From JAABUE01 sp034431895 (GTDB lineage: Bacteria; Chloroflexota; Anaerolineae; Anaerolineales; Villigracilaceae): a stretch of DNA of 17,195 nt. The first letter of the stretch is position 1, and each line of letters begins with the position of its first letter. Location of the stretch: the NCBI GenBank assembly GCA_034431895.1, contig DAOUCM010000249.1, positions 1 to 17,195 on the forward strand, in the 5' to 3' direction. Below the pieces are notes generated by a model. The model did no database searches, had not been told where the DNA came from, and worked only from the letters and a program-made list of their open reading frames with translations. The position numbers were made by a program, and so were the translations under genes. Positions 9,165-17,093 of the stretch are shown here, in pieces.

Positions 9165-10288
9165 TATCCGAGGTCTAGGGTGATCTTGCCGAAGTTTTCG
9201 CCATTCCACAGGCGCTGTTGGGCGCGGGCGGCCTCGCGCAGCGGAAAGGTGCTGTCGAGCGCGGGTTTCAATTTCCCGGCCACCACCAGGTCCATGACGG
9301 CCTTGAAATCGGCCCGATGGCTCATGGTAGAGCCGATGATAGACAGGTGTTTGGCGAAGATGTAACGGTTGTCTATTTCGAACTGGGGAGCGGCAGAGTT
9401 GCCCACCGTGAGCAGCCGCCCGCCTTTTTTGAGCGTTCGCAGGCTGGACATGAAGGTGACGCCGACGTTATCTACGACCACGTCTACGCCACGTTTGCCG
9501 GTCGCCAGGAAGACGGCTTTGGCCCAATCGTCTTCTTTCGAGCGGTCTATCAGGATGTCTGCACCGCGCGCGGCGGCCTTGTCCAACTTCCACGCTTCGG
9601 AACCGACGACGATGACCTTCGCGCCGATATATTTGGCGATATCCACGCTGGCAGTGTTCACCCCGCCCCCCGCGCCCACGATAAGCACCGTCTCGCCGGG
9701 TTGCAGGTTGCCGCGCGTGACCAGGGAGTGCCAGGCGGTCTGGTAAACCAGGGCGGCCGCAGCAGCCGTGTGGAAATCGAAATCGGGCGGCAGTTTGTAC
9801 AGTTGGCGGACGGGCAGGGCAATGTATTCGGCATAGGTGCCGCGCACGGTTTCGCCGAGCAGGTGCCAGTTACGACAACGGTTGTCCCAGCCAGAGAGGC
9901 AGGCTTCACATTGCCCGCAGCCCAGGTTGGCGTTGAGGACGACGCGGTCGCCTACCCTCACCCCTGGCCCCTCTCCCAAAGGGAGAGGGGTGGCCCTCAC
10001 CCCTAGCCCCGTTCCTTCAGGGAGAGGGGAGGCAGTGGCTTTTGGCCCCTCTGCGGCAGGGAGAGAAGGGCCGAGCGCAATCACTTCGCCGGCGCCATCC
10101 GCGCCGTTGATGTGGGGCAAATCGAGTTTCAGGCCAGGCCAGCCATTGCGCACCATCACGTCCATGCGATTGAGGGCCGCCGCCCGCAGCCGCACCAGCG
10201 CCTCGCCGGGCTGAGGCTGCGGGGTGGGAAAGTCGCCGTATTGCAAGACTTCGGGGCCGCCGTGTTGGTAGAAAAGAATGGCTTTCAT
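9164..10288 (-). CDS. Zinc-binding MDR-family dehydrogenase with an internal repeat insertion
   Basis: The 374-residue product is a medium-chain dehydrogenase/reductase. It has an N-terminal GroES-like domain, the structural-zinc cysteines Cys124, Cys127, Cys130 and Cys138 (GCGQCEAC...NRC), and an NAD(P)-binding Rossmann loop VGAGGGVN (204-211). The usual catalytic-zinc ligands look absent: NRMDV stands where a Cys is expected and NGADGAG replaces the GHE-type motif. It may therefore be a quinone-oxidoreductase-like reductase rather than a true alcohol dehydrogenase; the substrate is unknown. Between ALGP (71-74) and VRVGDRV, about 35 extra residues form three 13-residue repeats (74-112) not expected in the family. 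The frame stays open, so I call it functional or recently altered. AAGGAAG lies 5-11 nt upstream of the ATG. Its stop overlaps the glycosyltransferase start. Confidence 0.92.
   Translation of the reverse strand: MKAILFYQHGGPEVLQYGDFPTPQPQPGEALVRLRAAALNRMDVMVRNGWPGLKLDLPHINGADGAGEVIALGPSLPAAEGPKATASPLPEGTGLGVRATPLPLGEGPGVRVGDRVVLNANLGCGQCEACLSGWDNRCRNWHLLGETVRGTYAEYIALPVRQLYKLPPDFDFHTAAAAALVYQTAWHSLVTRGNLQPGETVLIVGAGGGVNTASVDIAKYIGAKVIVVGSEAWKLDKAAARGADILIDRSKEDDWAKAVFLATGKRGVDVVVDNVGVTFMSSLRTLKKGGRLLTVGNSAAPQFEIDNRYIFAKHLSIIGSTMSHRADFKAVMDLVVAGKLKPALDSTFPLREAARAQQRLWNGENFGKITLDLG
9953..10069. repeat. Three in-frame 39-bp repeat units inside the dehydrogenase gene
   Basis: Three consecutive 39-bp units lie at 9953-9991, 9992-10030 and 10031-10069. 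The first contains a perfect 10-bp hairpin, CCCCTCTCCC (9968-9977) and GGGAGAGGGG (9981-9990), with loop AAA. CCCTCACCCCTGGCCC at 9955 recurs with one change at 9994, exactly 39 bp later; the third unit (GGCCCCTCTGCGGCAGGGAGAG from 10044 on) is more decayed. On the coding strand they read as 13-residue repeats of the type TPLPLGEGPGVRV and SPLPEGTGLGVRA. The CCCTCACCCC...CCCTCTCCC hairpin is a known kind of dispersed, usually intergenic, bacterial repeat. Confidence 0.88.
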
Positions 10289-10654
10289 TTGTATCTTCCT
10301 TCAGAAGCAATTGTAAACCAACCTGCCTAAGTCGCTTTCGATGCCGCGCCCGCCGGTGGCGTCTACCAGGCGGTCACGGTCGAATAGACGCACTTTCCAG
10401 CGATAGTCGCTGGGGGGGAGAAGAGGGGGAAAAGCGATGGCGAGCGATGTCAGGGAGTGCAGGACAATCGCCCTAAATCGTTGATTCGTTGCCCGATTCT
10501 TTGACGGTTTGCCATCACGCGACATGGCTACGGTAGGTTGCTTGACATTGTCGAAGTAGTCACACCATTTCTATCTTACCAGAAATCGAGGCGTCGAGGG
10601 GTAAATTGCATCTGACATCGCAAAGTTGATTCTGTTGGCGAACTCATGCAACGG

Positions 10655-10751
10655 CGAAAGCCGCGAAACGAGCGAAATACGCGAACTCCTTTTTGTTTCG
10701 CACAATGCCTCGTTGATACGTTCGCGCTTTTCACCTTTTTCGCGTCATTTG
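10655..10751. repeat. Imperfect 32-bp inverted repeat rich in CGCGAAA/TTTCGCG
   Basis: The left arm 10655-10686 and the right arm 10720-10751 match in inverted orientation at about 23 of 32 positions by hand alignment. The strongest blocks are CGCGAAC with GTTCGCG, and CGCGAAA with TTTCGCG. The 33-bp centre contains TTTTTGTTTCGC. The composition differs from the neighbouring genes, and related words occur at 2091-2137, suggesting a decayed dispersed element. Confidence 0.5.
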
Positions 10752-10842
10752 TGTTCGGTCAACGCCTGGCAGACTGTGCTCGGGAGCGCAAGGCTTCAGG
10801 AGACGCATGCCCACGCACTTCGCCAACAGACTCAAAGTTGCC

Positions 10843-10871
10843 TTGACAGCCATCCAAAGGCGGGGCATACT
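10843..10871 (+). promoter_or_regulatory. Candidate sigma70-type promoter of the alpha-2-macroglobulin gene
   Basis: A perfect -35 TTGACA at 10843-10848 is followed after the ideal 17 nt by CATACT at 10866-10871, which matches TATAAT at four of six positions including the A2 and T6. Transcription would begin near 10878. That leaves a 5' leader of about 155 nt and argues against starting the protein at the ATG at 10883, which would lie only ~5 nt from the RNA end. Confidence 0.55.
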
Positions 10872-10890
10872 TACGTCATTGCTTGCCAAA

Positions 10891-10938
10891 TCCTCTCGAA
10901 GAGGAGGGGGTGTGCTGCATACGTCCATATCGAGAGGA
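10891..10938 (+). promoter_or_regulatory. Leader RNA with two mutually exclusive hairpins around a strong Shine-Dalgarno
   Basis: TCCTCTCG at 10891-10898 can pair over a short loop (CCTCT with AGAGG at 10900-10904) or, alternatively, with its full 8-base complement CGAGAGGA at 10931-10938. A GAGGAGGGGG tract at 10901-10910, an excellent ribosome binding site, sits between the two. It precedes a GTG at 10912 that opens a 43-codon frame ending at 11043, past the ATG at 11033. Regulatory use is inferred only. Confidence 0.3.
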
Positions 10939-11032
10939 GATTGCCAGAATCTATCGCACCGCGAAAGTTCTGCGCATGGCATTCGTTGTTATGCTACTTT
11001 GTTCGATGACCAAAAGACGGCAGGGTACTCCG

Positions 11033-14000
11033 ATGAACCTTAGACTTTCCTGGCGAGTGTCGGGCTTGCTTTTGCTCAGCCTGGCGCTCATCGTCTCCTG
11101 CGCGGGTCCGCAACCCCAGTCCACGCCTCGACCTACGGAGACGCTCTCCGTGCAGGCCGAGCCTCAGCAAGTGGGACCAACCGTGCTGGCGCAATCTCCC
11201 GTGCAAGGACAACGACTGGACCTGGCCGCGCCCATCCAGATTACCTTCGACCGCGACATGGACGCCGCCCGAACGGGGGATTCGTTCACGCTTCTGGGCG
11301 CGGACGAGGAACCTGTTCCCGGTAAATTGACCTGGCTCGACGCCCGAACCTTGTCCTTCCAACCCGACAAGCCGCTTCGCCCGTCCACGCTCTACACTGC
11401 GCTCATCGAGCGGGCAATCGGCAAAGATGGCAGCGCCGCCGCAGAAGCCATCCGCCTGGAATTCAAGACGGTCGAATCGCTGGCGGTGGCACAGGTCTTC
11501 CCAGAACCTGAAGCAGAGGACATTGACCCCGAGACGACCATCACGGTCATCTTCAACCGTCCCGTCGTGCCGGTGGTGGTTGCCGAGGAACAGGCCAACT
11601 TGCCCCAGCCGCTGGAGTTCTCGCCCGCAGTCACAGGGACGGGCGAATGGCTCAACTCGTCGGTGTACGTTTTCCAGCCGGAGAAACCCCTGTTGAGTGG
11701 AAGCAGGTATACGGTGCGGGTAGATGCGTCCCTGCCAGATACCGCCGGTAACGGGTTGGAAGAGCCATACTTGTGGCAGTTCACCACGCGGGCACCGAGC
11801 ATTTTCTATTATGGACTGGTAGGCGGCGACATCAATCCCCAAGAGACCGTCAAAAACGTCCCCCTCGACCAAGCCTTTTTCATTACCTTCTCACAGTCTA
11901 TGGATGAAGCCAGCGTGGCAAAGGCTGTCGCCCTCCAAGACCGCGAGACGGGGCAGATCGCTCCTGTGCGCTTGAAATGGAGCAAGGACTTGACCAGCCT
12001 GACGGTCGAACCGGCCGTGCGGCTCAAGATTGCCAGTTTCTATCGCCTGACGGTGGCGGAGAGCGCGCAGGCCCAGGATGGAGGCCGGCTGAAGAAAGGG
12101 TTGAGCCTGTCCTTCGATACGGTCGGCCTGCCGCGCATTCGGGACGTGTATCCCAATTCCGATTCCACCCCAAAAGGCTACCAACGTTGCTTTATGGTCT
12201 ACTTTGCCTCGCCGATGAAAGCCAACACGCTCTACAGCCGCGTGCAGGTATCGCCAGAACCTAAAGCCAAATTGGGAATGTACTATTACGACTATGGCCA
12301 GTATCTCTCCGTCTGTGGGCTGGAACCGGCCACCGAGTACGTGGTGCGTCTGCTGCCCGGCATGACCGATCTATACGGCAACGCCATTCAGTCGGAATAC
12401 ACCTTTACGTTCAAAAATCCCGACTACGCTTCCTATGCCCGCCTGATTCTGCCATGGGGAACGCCGCTGGTCTACCGCGCGCAGGGGCCGCAGGAGGTGT
12501 TCTTCGAGCATCTCAACCTGGATTCGGCGCAGATTTCCTTGTATCCACTCAGTTACCTGGAATTCAGCCGCCTGTCGAAGGGCGATATAGCCCTGACAGA
12601 CTTCCAGCCGCAAAACCAGCCGCTGCGCACCTGGCGGCCAACGGTCGCTTCTGAGCGTAACCAATTGCATTACCTGAACATCCCCTTGGAAGACCCCAAA
12701 GGGAAACCGCTCGAAGCGGGTTACTATTTCATCGGCGTGCAGGCGGAACCGCTGGAATACGATAGCCAATACTATCAGGGCTTCGTGTTCATCGTGGCAA
12801 CCGACAACCTCACCTTCAAGGCTACGCCGGTCGAGGCGCTGGCCTGGGTGACCGACCTGGAAAGCGGAAAGCCGCAAGCCGGCCTGCCGGTTACGTTTTA
12901 CAACGACAAGTTCATCTACCTGGGCCAGGCCAAAACAGACCGGGACGGCCTGGCGCGCCTGAACGCCAACGCCCCCGTCTACGCCCGCGTGGAAGGAGAC
13001 GGGCATCTGGCTTTCACCGCCTTGAAGTGGGGCAGCGGGATGTGGAGCGGGCAATTTGGCATCACAGAAAATTATTTTTCTGCCCGACCGAGTAACTTTG
13101 CTTATGTGTACACCGATCGGCCGCTCTACCGGCCTGGGCAGCGGGTGTTCTTTCAGGGCAGCGTGCGCAGGAATGACGACCTGCATTACAGTTTGCCCAA
13201 CATGGAGAGCGTATATGTGACCGTCGTACACTGGGGCGAAGAAGTCTATGCGCAAGAGGCGGCGCTTTCGGAATTGGGCGGCTTCAGCGGCTCGTTCGAC
13301 CTGGCCGATTCTGCCGCCGTGGGAACGTACGACATCTATGTGCGCGCTTCCGCCGGCGGAGAAACCTTTGGTCATCTTTCTTTCCGTGTGGCGGAATATC
13401 ACAAGCCGGAGTTCCAGGTCAACGTTTCGGCAGCGCCGCCGCAGGCGCTGCTCAACGACAAAGTGGAATTCGACCTGGAGGCTGTCTATTACGCGGGCGG
13501 AAATGTGGCCCATGCTCAGGTGGAATGGTTCATCGAAAGCAAGCCGTACACCTTCGTCCCGTCCAAAGAGTATCGCGGTTTCAGTTTCGCCAGCCCAAGC
13601 GCAGGCACATCCTCGTCACAGCCAGGAGCCGGCAAGAGCAACTTGCCCACTGAAGGCCAGGGCGTCACCGATGAGAATGGACGCCTGACGGTTCCCCTGC
13701 CGCCCCCGGCTCAGGCTGACCCAAACGCCGGGCGGGGATGGACGCTGACTTACACGGCCAACGTAACCGACGTAGGCGGCAACCTGGTGAGCGGCAGCGG
13801 CAGCGTCACCCTGCATCCCAGCCAGGTGTATGCCGGTATCCGCGCGGAGAAATTCATCGGCGCGGCGGGGGAAGCGCACACCTTCGAGGTGGTTGCCCTG
13901 GATTGGGATTCGCAGCCGCTGGCGGGTCAGGAAATGAGCGTCCAGTTCGTCGAACGCAAATGGTACAGCGTGCAGGAGAAAGACAAGCAAGGCCAGTTGC

Positions 14001-17000
14001 GTTGGGTCACGTCCATGAAGGAAATTCCCGTTGGGACGCAGAAGGTCGTCAGCGACGAAAAAGGGCGGGCAACCGTCACCTTCACCCCGCCTAACGGCGG
14101 GACGTTCGAGGCGCGCGTCAGCGTGCGAGACAAGAAAGGCAACACGCAGCGGGCTTCTGCCTTGATTTGGGTGAGGAGCCAGGACTACATCGCCTGGGAA
14201 CAGACCAACAACCGTTCCTTTGCATTGGTCGCCGATAAAGCGGCTTATCAGCCTGGCGAGACGGCTGAGCTCTTGATTGCCCAGCCCTTCAATCACGAGG
14301 TCTACGCCCTGGTGACGGTTGAGCGCGGGCATATCTACCAGCAAGAAGTGTTGCTGCTGAAAGACAACAGCACGGTCTACAAGTTGCCCATCACCGCCGA
14401 CATGGCGCCCATCCTTTATGTATCGGTCACGGTGGTGAGCGGGGCGCACGGCGAGGAAAGCCCGGACTTCAAAATCGGCATGACCCGCCTGGAGGTGGAC
14501 ACGCAAGAGCAGGAACTCCAGGTGAGCGTTGCCGCCGACCGTGAAATCAGCGGGCCGGGTCAGTCTGTGACCTATACCATCACCACCCAAGACGCTTCTG
14601 GCAAAGCCGTGCAAGCCGAAACCTCGCTGGCGGTGGTAGACAAGGCTGCTCTGGCGCTGGCGCCGTCCAACGTTGCGCCTATCCTGGATAGTTTCTACCC
14701 CAAAAAGGCGCTGGGCGTGCAGACCGCGCTTGGGTTGGTCTCCAATGCAGACAATTACAACGCCAACTATCGCAAGAGCATCCCGGAGGGCGGCGGGAGC
14801 GGCGGCGGAGGCGGCGAAGAGAGTTTGGGCATCATCACCGTGCGCCAGAATTTCAAGGACACGGCCGCCTTCGAGACGTTGGTGATGACTGACGAGAACG
14901 GCCAGGCGCAGGTGAGGGTGGAATTGCCCGAAAATCTCACCACCTGGCAGGCCGATGTGCGCGCCGTCACCGCCGATAGCAAGGTCGGGCAGGCGACGAG
15001 CGAGGTCCTCAGCACCAAACCGCTGTTCGTCGAGATGACCACGCCGCGCTTCTTCGTGGCCGGCGATCAGGCTCAAGTAGGTGCGGTCATCCACAATACT
15101 ACCGCCGCCGCTCTGGAGGTGGCTGCTGAACTCGAAGCGGAAGGAGTGACTCTCGATAACGGAAGCAGCCGAAAGGTCCAGGTCGAAGCGCGGGGGCAGG
15201 CTTATGTCACTTGGGACGTTACCGTGCAAGATGTCCAGCGGGTAGACCTGACCGTTCGGGTCTCTGGCGGCGGCTACCAGGATGCCAGTAAACCGGCGCT
15301 CGGTACGCTCGAAGGCCAGGGTATCCCGGTCTATTCGTTCACAGCCCAAGAGACCGTCGGCACGTCGGGGATGCTGCGCGAGGCCGGTTCGGTTACCGAA
15401 AGTTTGCAACTGCCCCGAACGCTCGATTACCGCGACGCCAGCCTTTTCATCCAGGTCGAGCCGTCGCTGGCGGCTTCGCTGCAAAGCGGACTGACTTATC
15501 TCGCAGACTTCGATTACCTGTGCATGGAGCAAACCGTCTCGCGCTTCTTGCCCAACGTCATTACGGTGCGCGCGTCGAAGGCGGCCGGGTTGGCCGATTC
15601 TCAACTCGAGGGCGCTCTCGACCGGCAGGTGAACGCGGCCCTGCAGCGCATCTACGCCAAACAATTGTACGATGGCGGCTGGAACTGGTGGGATGGCGGC
15701 GAAAGCGACCCCTACCTCACGGCTTACGTGGTCTATGGCTTGCTCGAGGCGCGCGAGAGCGGCTACACCGTTGCGGAAGATGCACTTTCTGCCGGCCTGC
15801 GCTATCTCGAAGAAAACCTGCCAGACATTGGTTCATCGGCACAGGATGGGACGACCTCGCTGCGCAGCGGGGGTAGCGGAGGCGACCAACTGAACTGGCA
15901 ACTCAACCGCTACGCCTTCATGATGTACGTCCTTGCACGCGGCGGCAAACTGGGCGCCGGCCAAACCAACGGCCTGTACGAACAGCGCGCCATCCTGAGC
16001 CTGTATGCCAAAGCCTACTTGATGCAGACTCTACACCTGCTCGACCCCGACGACAAGCGCATCTCTTCGCTTCTTTCGGACCTCGGGTCTGCTGCCGTTA
16101 TATCGGCCTCTGGCGCGCACTGGGAGGAGGCCGAAACGGATTACTGGAACTGGAACACAGACACGCGCACGACGGCTATCGTGTTGAACGCCTTGATACA
16201 GATAAACCCAACCCATCCCATCGCGCCGCAGGCCGTCCGCTGGTTGATGGTGCAGCGCAGCGCCGGTCACTGGGCCTCTACCCAAGAGACGACCTGGTCG
16301 TTGATTGCGCTGACTCACTGGCTGGTCGAGTCGAAGGAATTCGAGACCGATTACTCGTATGCCCTCGGCTTGAACGGCGGCCTGCTGAAACAAGGGCAAG
16401 CCGGGCGCGACAATCTGACCGAAACCTTCGACCTGCAAATCGAATTGAAAGACTTGCTGAAAGACCAGGCCAACTACCTGGTATTCACGCGCGGCGAAGG
16501 CGCCGGCAGCCTGTATTACTCGGCTTACCTGAGCGCCACGCTGCCGGTCGAGCAGATTCAGCCGCTCGACCGGGGCGTCAGCCTGACGCGCGAATATTTC
16601 ACCCTCGAGGACGCCAAGACGCCTATCACCGAAATCGAACGCGGCCAACTGGTGCGCGTGCGCCTGACGATGGTCGTCCCGGCGGCGCTGCATTACGTGG
16701 TGGTCGAAGACCCGCTGCCGGCCGGTTTCGAGGCCATAGACGCTTCGCTCGAAAGCGGAGTGGAAGTCCCGCGCAAGTACACGCGCGCCGACTACGACCT
16801 GCATGGCTGGGGTGGGTGGTATTTTACGCATCGCGAAGTGCGTGACGAGAAGGTGGTGCTTTCGACAGATTACCTGCCGGCCGGCACTTACGTCTATACC
16901 TACCTGGCGCGTGCCAGTACAGCCGGCACGTTCAAGGTCATGCCGCCTGCTGCTGCCGAGTTCTATTTCCCCGATGTAGGCGGGCGCGGCGCCGGCAGCG

Positions 17001-17020
17001 TGTTCGTGGTCAAGCCGTGA
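11033..17020 (+). CDS. Thioester-containing bacterial alpha-2-macroglobulin, lipoprotein
   Basis: This 1995-residue protein is probably a surface-tethered protease trap: cleavage of a bait region triggers a shape change and covalent capture through an internal thioester. Starting at ATG 11033 gives a lipoprotein signal, SGLLLLSLALIVSC, with lipidated Cys23. Four Big_5-like Ig domains follow, near residues 47-145, 152-253, 258-363 and 366-461. Next are macroglobulin domains with YTDRPLYRPGQ (~692-702) and the pre-bait region. A Gly-rich loop GGGSGGGGG (1253-1261) is the likely bait region, followed by RQNFKDTAAF. The thioester motif Cys-Met-Glu-Gln is at 1497-1500, in a helical thioester domain with GGWNWWDGG (~1548-1556). 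The C-terminal MG10-type domain carries VVEDPLPAGFEA. An in-frame ATG at 10883 would precede the signal by 50 residues and is rejected; ATG 11006 is possible. No pbpC neighbour is seen. Confidence 0.95.
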   Translation: MNLRLSWRVSGLLLLSLALIVSCAGPQPQSTPRPTETLSVQAEPQQVGPTVLAQSPVQGQRLDLAAPIQITFDRDMDAARTGDSFTLLGADEEPVPGKLTWLDARTLSFQPDKPLRPSTLYTALIERAIGKDGSAAAEAIRLEFKTVESLAVAQVFPEPEAEDIDPETTITVIFNRPVVPVVVAEEQANLPQPLEFSPAVTGTGEWLNSSVYVFQPEKPLLSGSRYTVRVDASLPDTAGNGLEEPYLWQFTTRAPSIFYYGLVGGDINPQETVKNVPLDQAFFITFSQSMDEASVAKAVALQDRETGQIAPVRLKWSKDLTSLTVEPAVRLKIASFYRLTVAESAQAQDGGRLKKGLSLSFDTVGLPRIRDVYPNSDSTPKGYQRCFMVYFASPMKANTLYSRVQVSPEPKAKLGMYYYDYGQYLSVCGLEPATEYVVRLLPGMTDLYGNAIQSEYTFTFKNPDYASYARLILPWGTPLVYRAQGPQEVFFEHLNLDSAQISLYPLSYLEFSRLSKGDIALTDFQPQNQPLRTWRPTVASERNQLHYLNIPLEDPKGKPLEAGYYFIGVQAEPLEYDSQYYQGFVFIVATDNLTFKATPVEALAWVTDLESGKPQAGLPVTFYNDKFIYLGQAKTDRDGLARLNANAPVYARVEGDGHLAFTALKWGSGMWSGQFGITENYFSARPSNFAYVYTDRPLYRPGQRVFFQGSVRRNDDLHYSLPNMESVYVTVVHWGEEVYAQEAALSELGGFSGSFDLADSAAVGTYDIYVRASAGGETFGHLSFRVAEYHKPEFQVNVSAAPPQALLNDKVEFDLEAVYYAGGNVAHAQVEWFIESKPYTFVPSKEYRGFSFASPSAGTSSSQPGAGKSNLPTEGQGVTDENGRLTVPLPPPAQADPNAGRGWTLTYTANVTDVGGNLVSGSGSVTLHPSQVYAGIRAEKFIGAAGEAHTFEVVALDWDSQPLAGQEMSVQFVERKWYSVQEKDKQGQLRWVTSMKEIPVGTQKVVSDEKGRATVTFTPPNGGTFEARVSVRDKKGNTQRASALIWVRSQDYIAWEQTNNRSFALVADKAAYQPGETAELLIAQPFNHEVYALVTVERGHIYQQEVLLLKDNSTVYKLPITADMAPILYVSVTVVSGAHGEESPDFKIGMTRLEVDTQEQELQVSVAADREISGPGQSVTYTITTQDASGKAVQAETSLAVVDKAALALAPSNVAPILDSFYPKKALGVQTALGLVSNADNYNANYRKSIPEGGGSGGGGGEESLGIITVRQNFKDTAAFETLVMTDENGQAQVRVELPENLTTWQADVRAVTADSKVGQATSEVLSTKPLFVEMTTPRFFVAGDQAQVGAVIHNTTAAALEVAAELEAEGVTLDNGSSRKVQVEARGQAYVTWDVTVQDVQRVDLTVRVSGGGYQDASKPALGTLEGQGIPVYSFTAQETVGTSGMLREAGSVTESLQLPRTLDYRDASLFIQVEPSLAASLQSGLTYLADFDYLCMEQTVSRFLPNVITVRASKAAGLADSQLEGALDRQVNAALQRIYAKQLYDGGWNWWDGGESDPYLTAYVVYGLLEARESGYTVAEDALSAGLRYLEENLPDIGSSAQDGTTSLRSGGSGGDQLNWQLNRYAFMMYVLARGGKLGAGQTNGLYEQRAILSLYAKAYLMQTLHLLDPDDKRISSLLSDLGSAAVISASGAHWEEAETDYWNWNTDTRTTAIVLNALIQINPTHPIAPQAVRWLMVQRSAGHWASTQETTWSLIALTHWLVESKEFETDYSYALGLNGGLLKQGQAGRDNLTETFDLQIELKDLLKDQANYLVFTRGEGAGSLYYSAYLSATLPVEQIQPLDRGVSLTREYFTLEDAKTPITEIERGQLVRVRLTMVVPAALHYVVVEDPLPAGFEAIDASLESGVEVPRKYTRADYDLHGWGGWYFTHREVRDEKVVLSTDYLPAGTYVYTYLARASTAGTFKVMPPAAAEFYFPDVGGRGAGSVFVVKP

Positions 17021-17030
17021 TGGATGAGAT

Positions 17031-17058
17031 GCAGGACAAGGATTTGGACTCGTCCTGC
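17031..17058 (+). terminator. Hairpin after the alpha-2-macroglobulin gene, possible weak terminator
   Basis: GCAGGAC at 17031-17037 and GTCCTGC at 17052-17058 form a perfect 7-bp stem with a 14-nt loop, 11 nt after the stop codon. There is no proper T-run after it, so it may stabilise the mRNA end or act as an inefficient terminator. Confidence 0.35.
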
Positions 17059-17093
17059 CATACTACTTTGACAATGTCATCTTTTCGTATAGT

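Larger units (their letters stand above)
10289..11032. other. 744-bp divergent gap between the dehydrogenase and alpha-2-macroglobulin genes
   Basis: No convincing gene is seen. Near the dehydrogenase, 10310-10315 reads TACAAT on the minus strand, a plausible -10 box, but no matching -35 is found. A minus-strand reading frame at 10301-10525 (74 residues, ending in DRLVDATGGRG...) has no recognisable domain and may be a gene remnant. The middle holds a decayed inverted repeat (10655-10751). The right part holds the alpha-2-macroglobulin promoter and leader. Confidence 0.5.

Noticed and set aside
9953..10069. Calling the dehydrogenase a pseudogene because of the repeat insertion
   Set aside because: The insertion is a multiple of three, the frame is intact on both sides, and the zinc and nucleotide-binding motifs are kept.
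10542..10570. TTGACA at 10542 as a second promoter
   Set aside because: No acceptable -10 hexamer occurs 16-18 nt downstream; the best A/T-rich match is about 24 nt away.
10883..11032. N-terminal extension of the alpha-2-macroglobulin from the upstream ATG
   Set aside because: It would place 50 residues before a clear lipoprotein signal peptide and begin only a few bases from the predicted transcription start. The ATG at 11033 gives a standard lipobox with Cys23.
12371..13513. 380-codon minus-strand frame inside the macroglobulin gene
   Set aside because: Same reason: antisense mirror of a conserved coding region, with no ribosome site or domain.
13616..15664. Long open frame (682 codons) on the minus strand
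   Set aside because: It is antisense to the conserved macroglobulin domains, has no recognisable motif, and is rich in Arg/His/Gln as expected for a mirror frame of a GC-rich gene.
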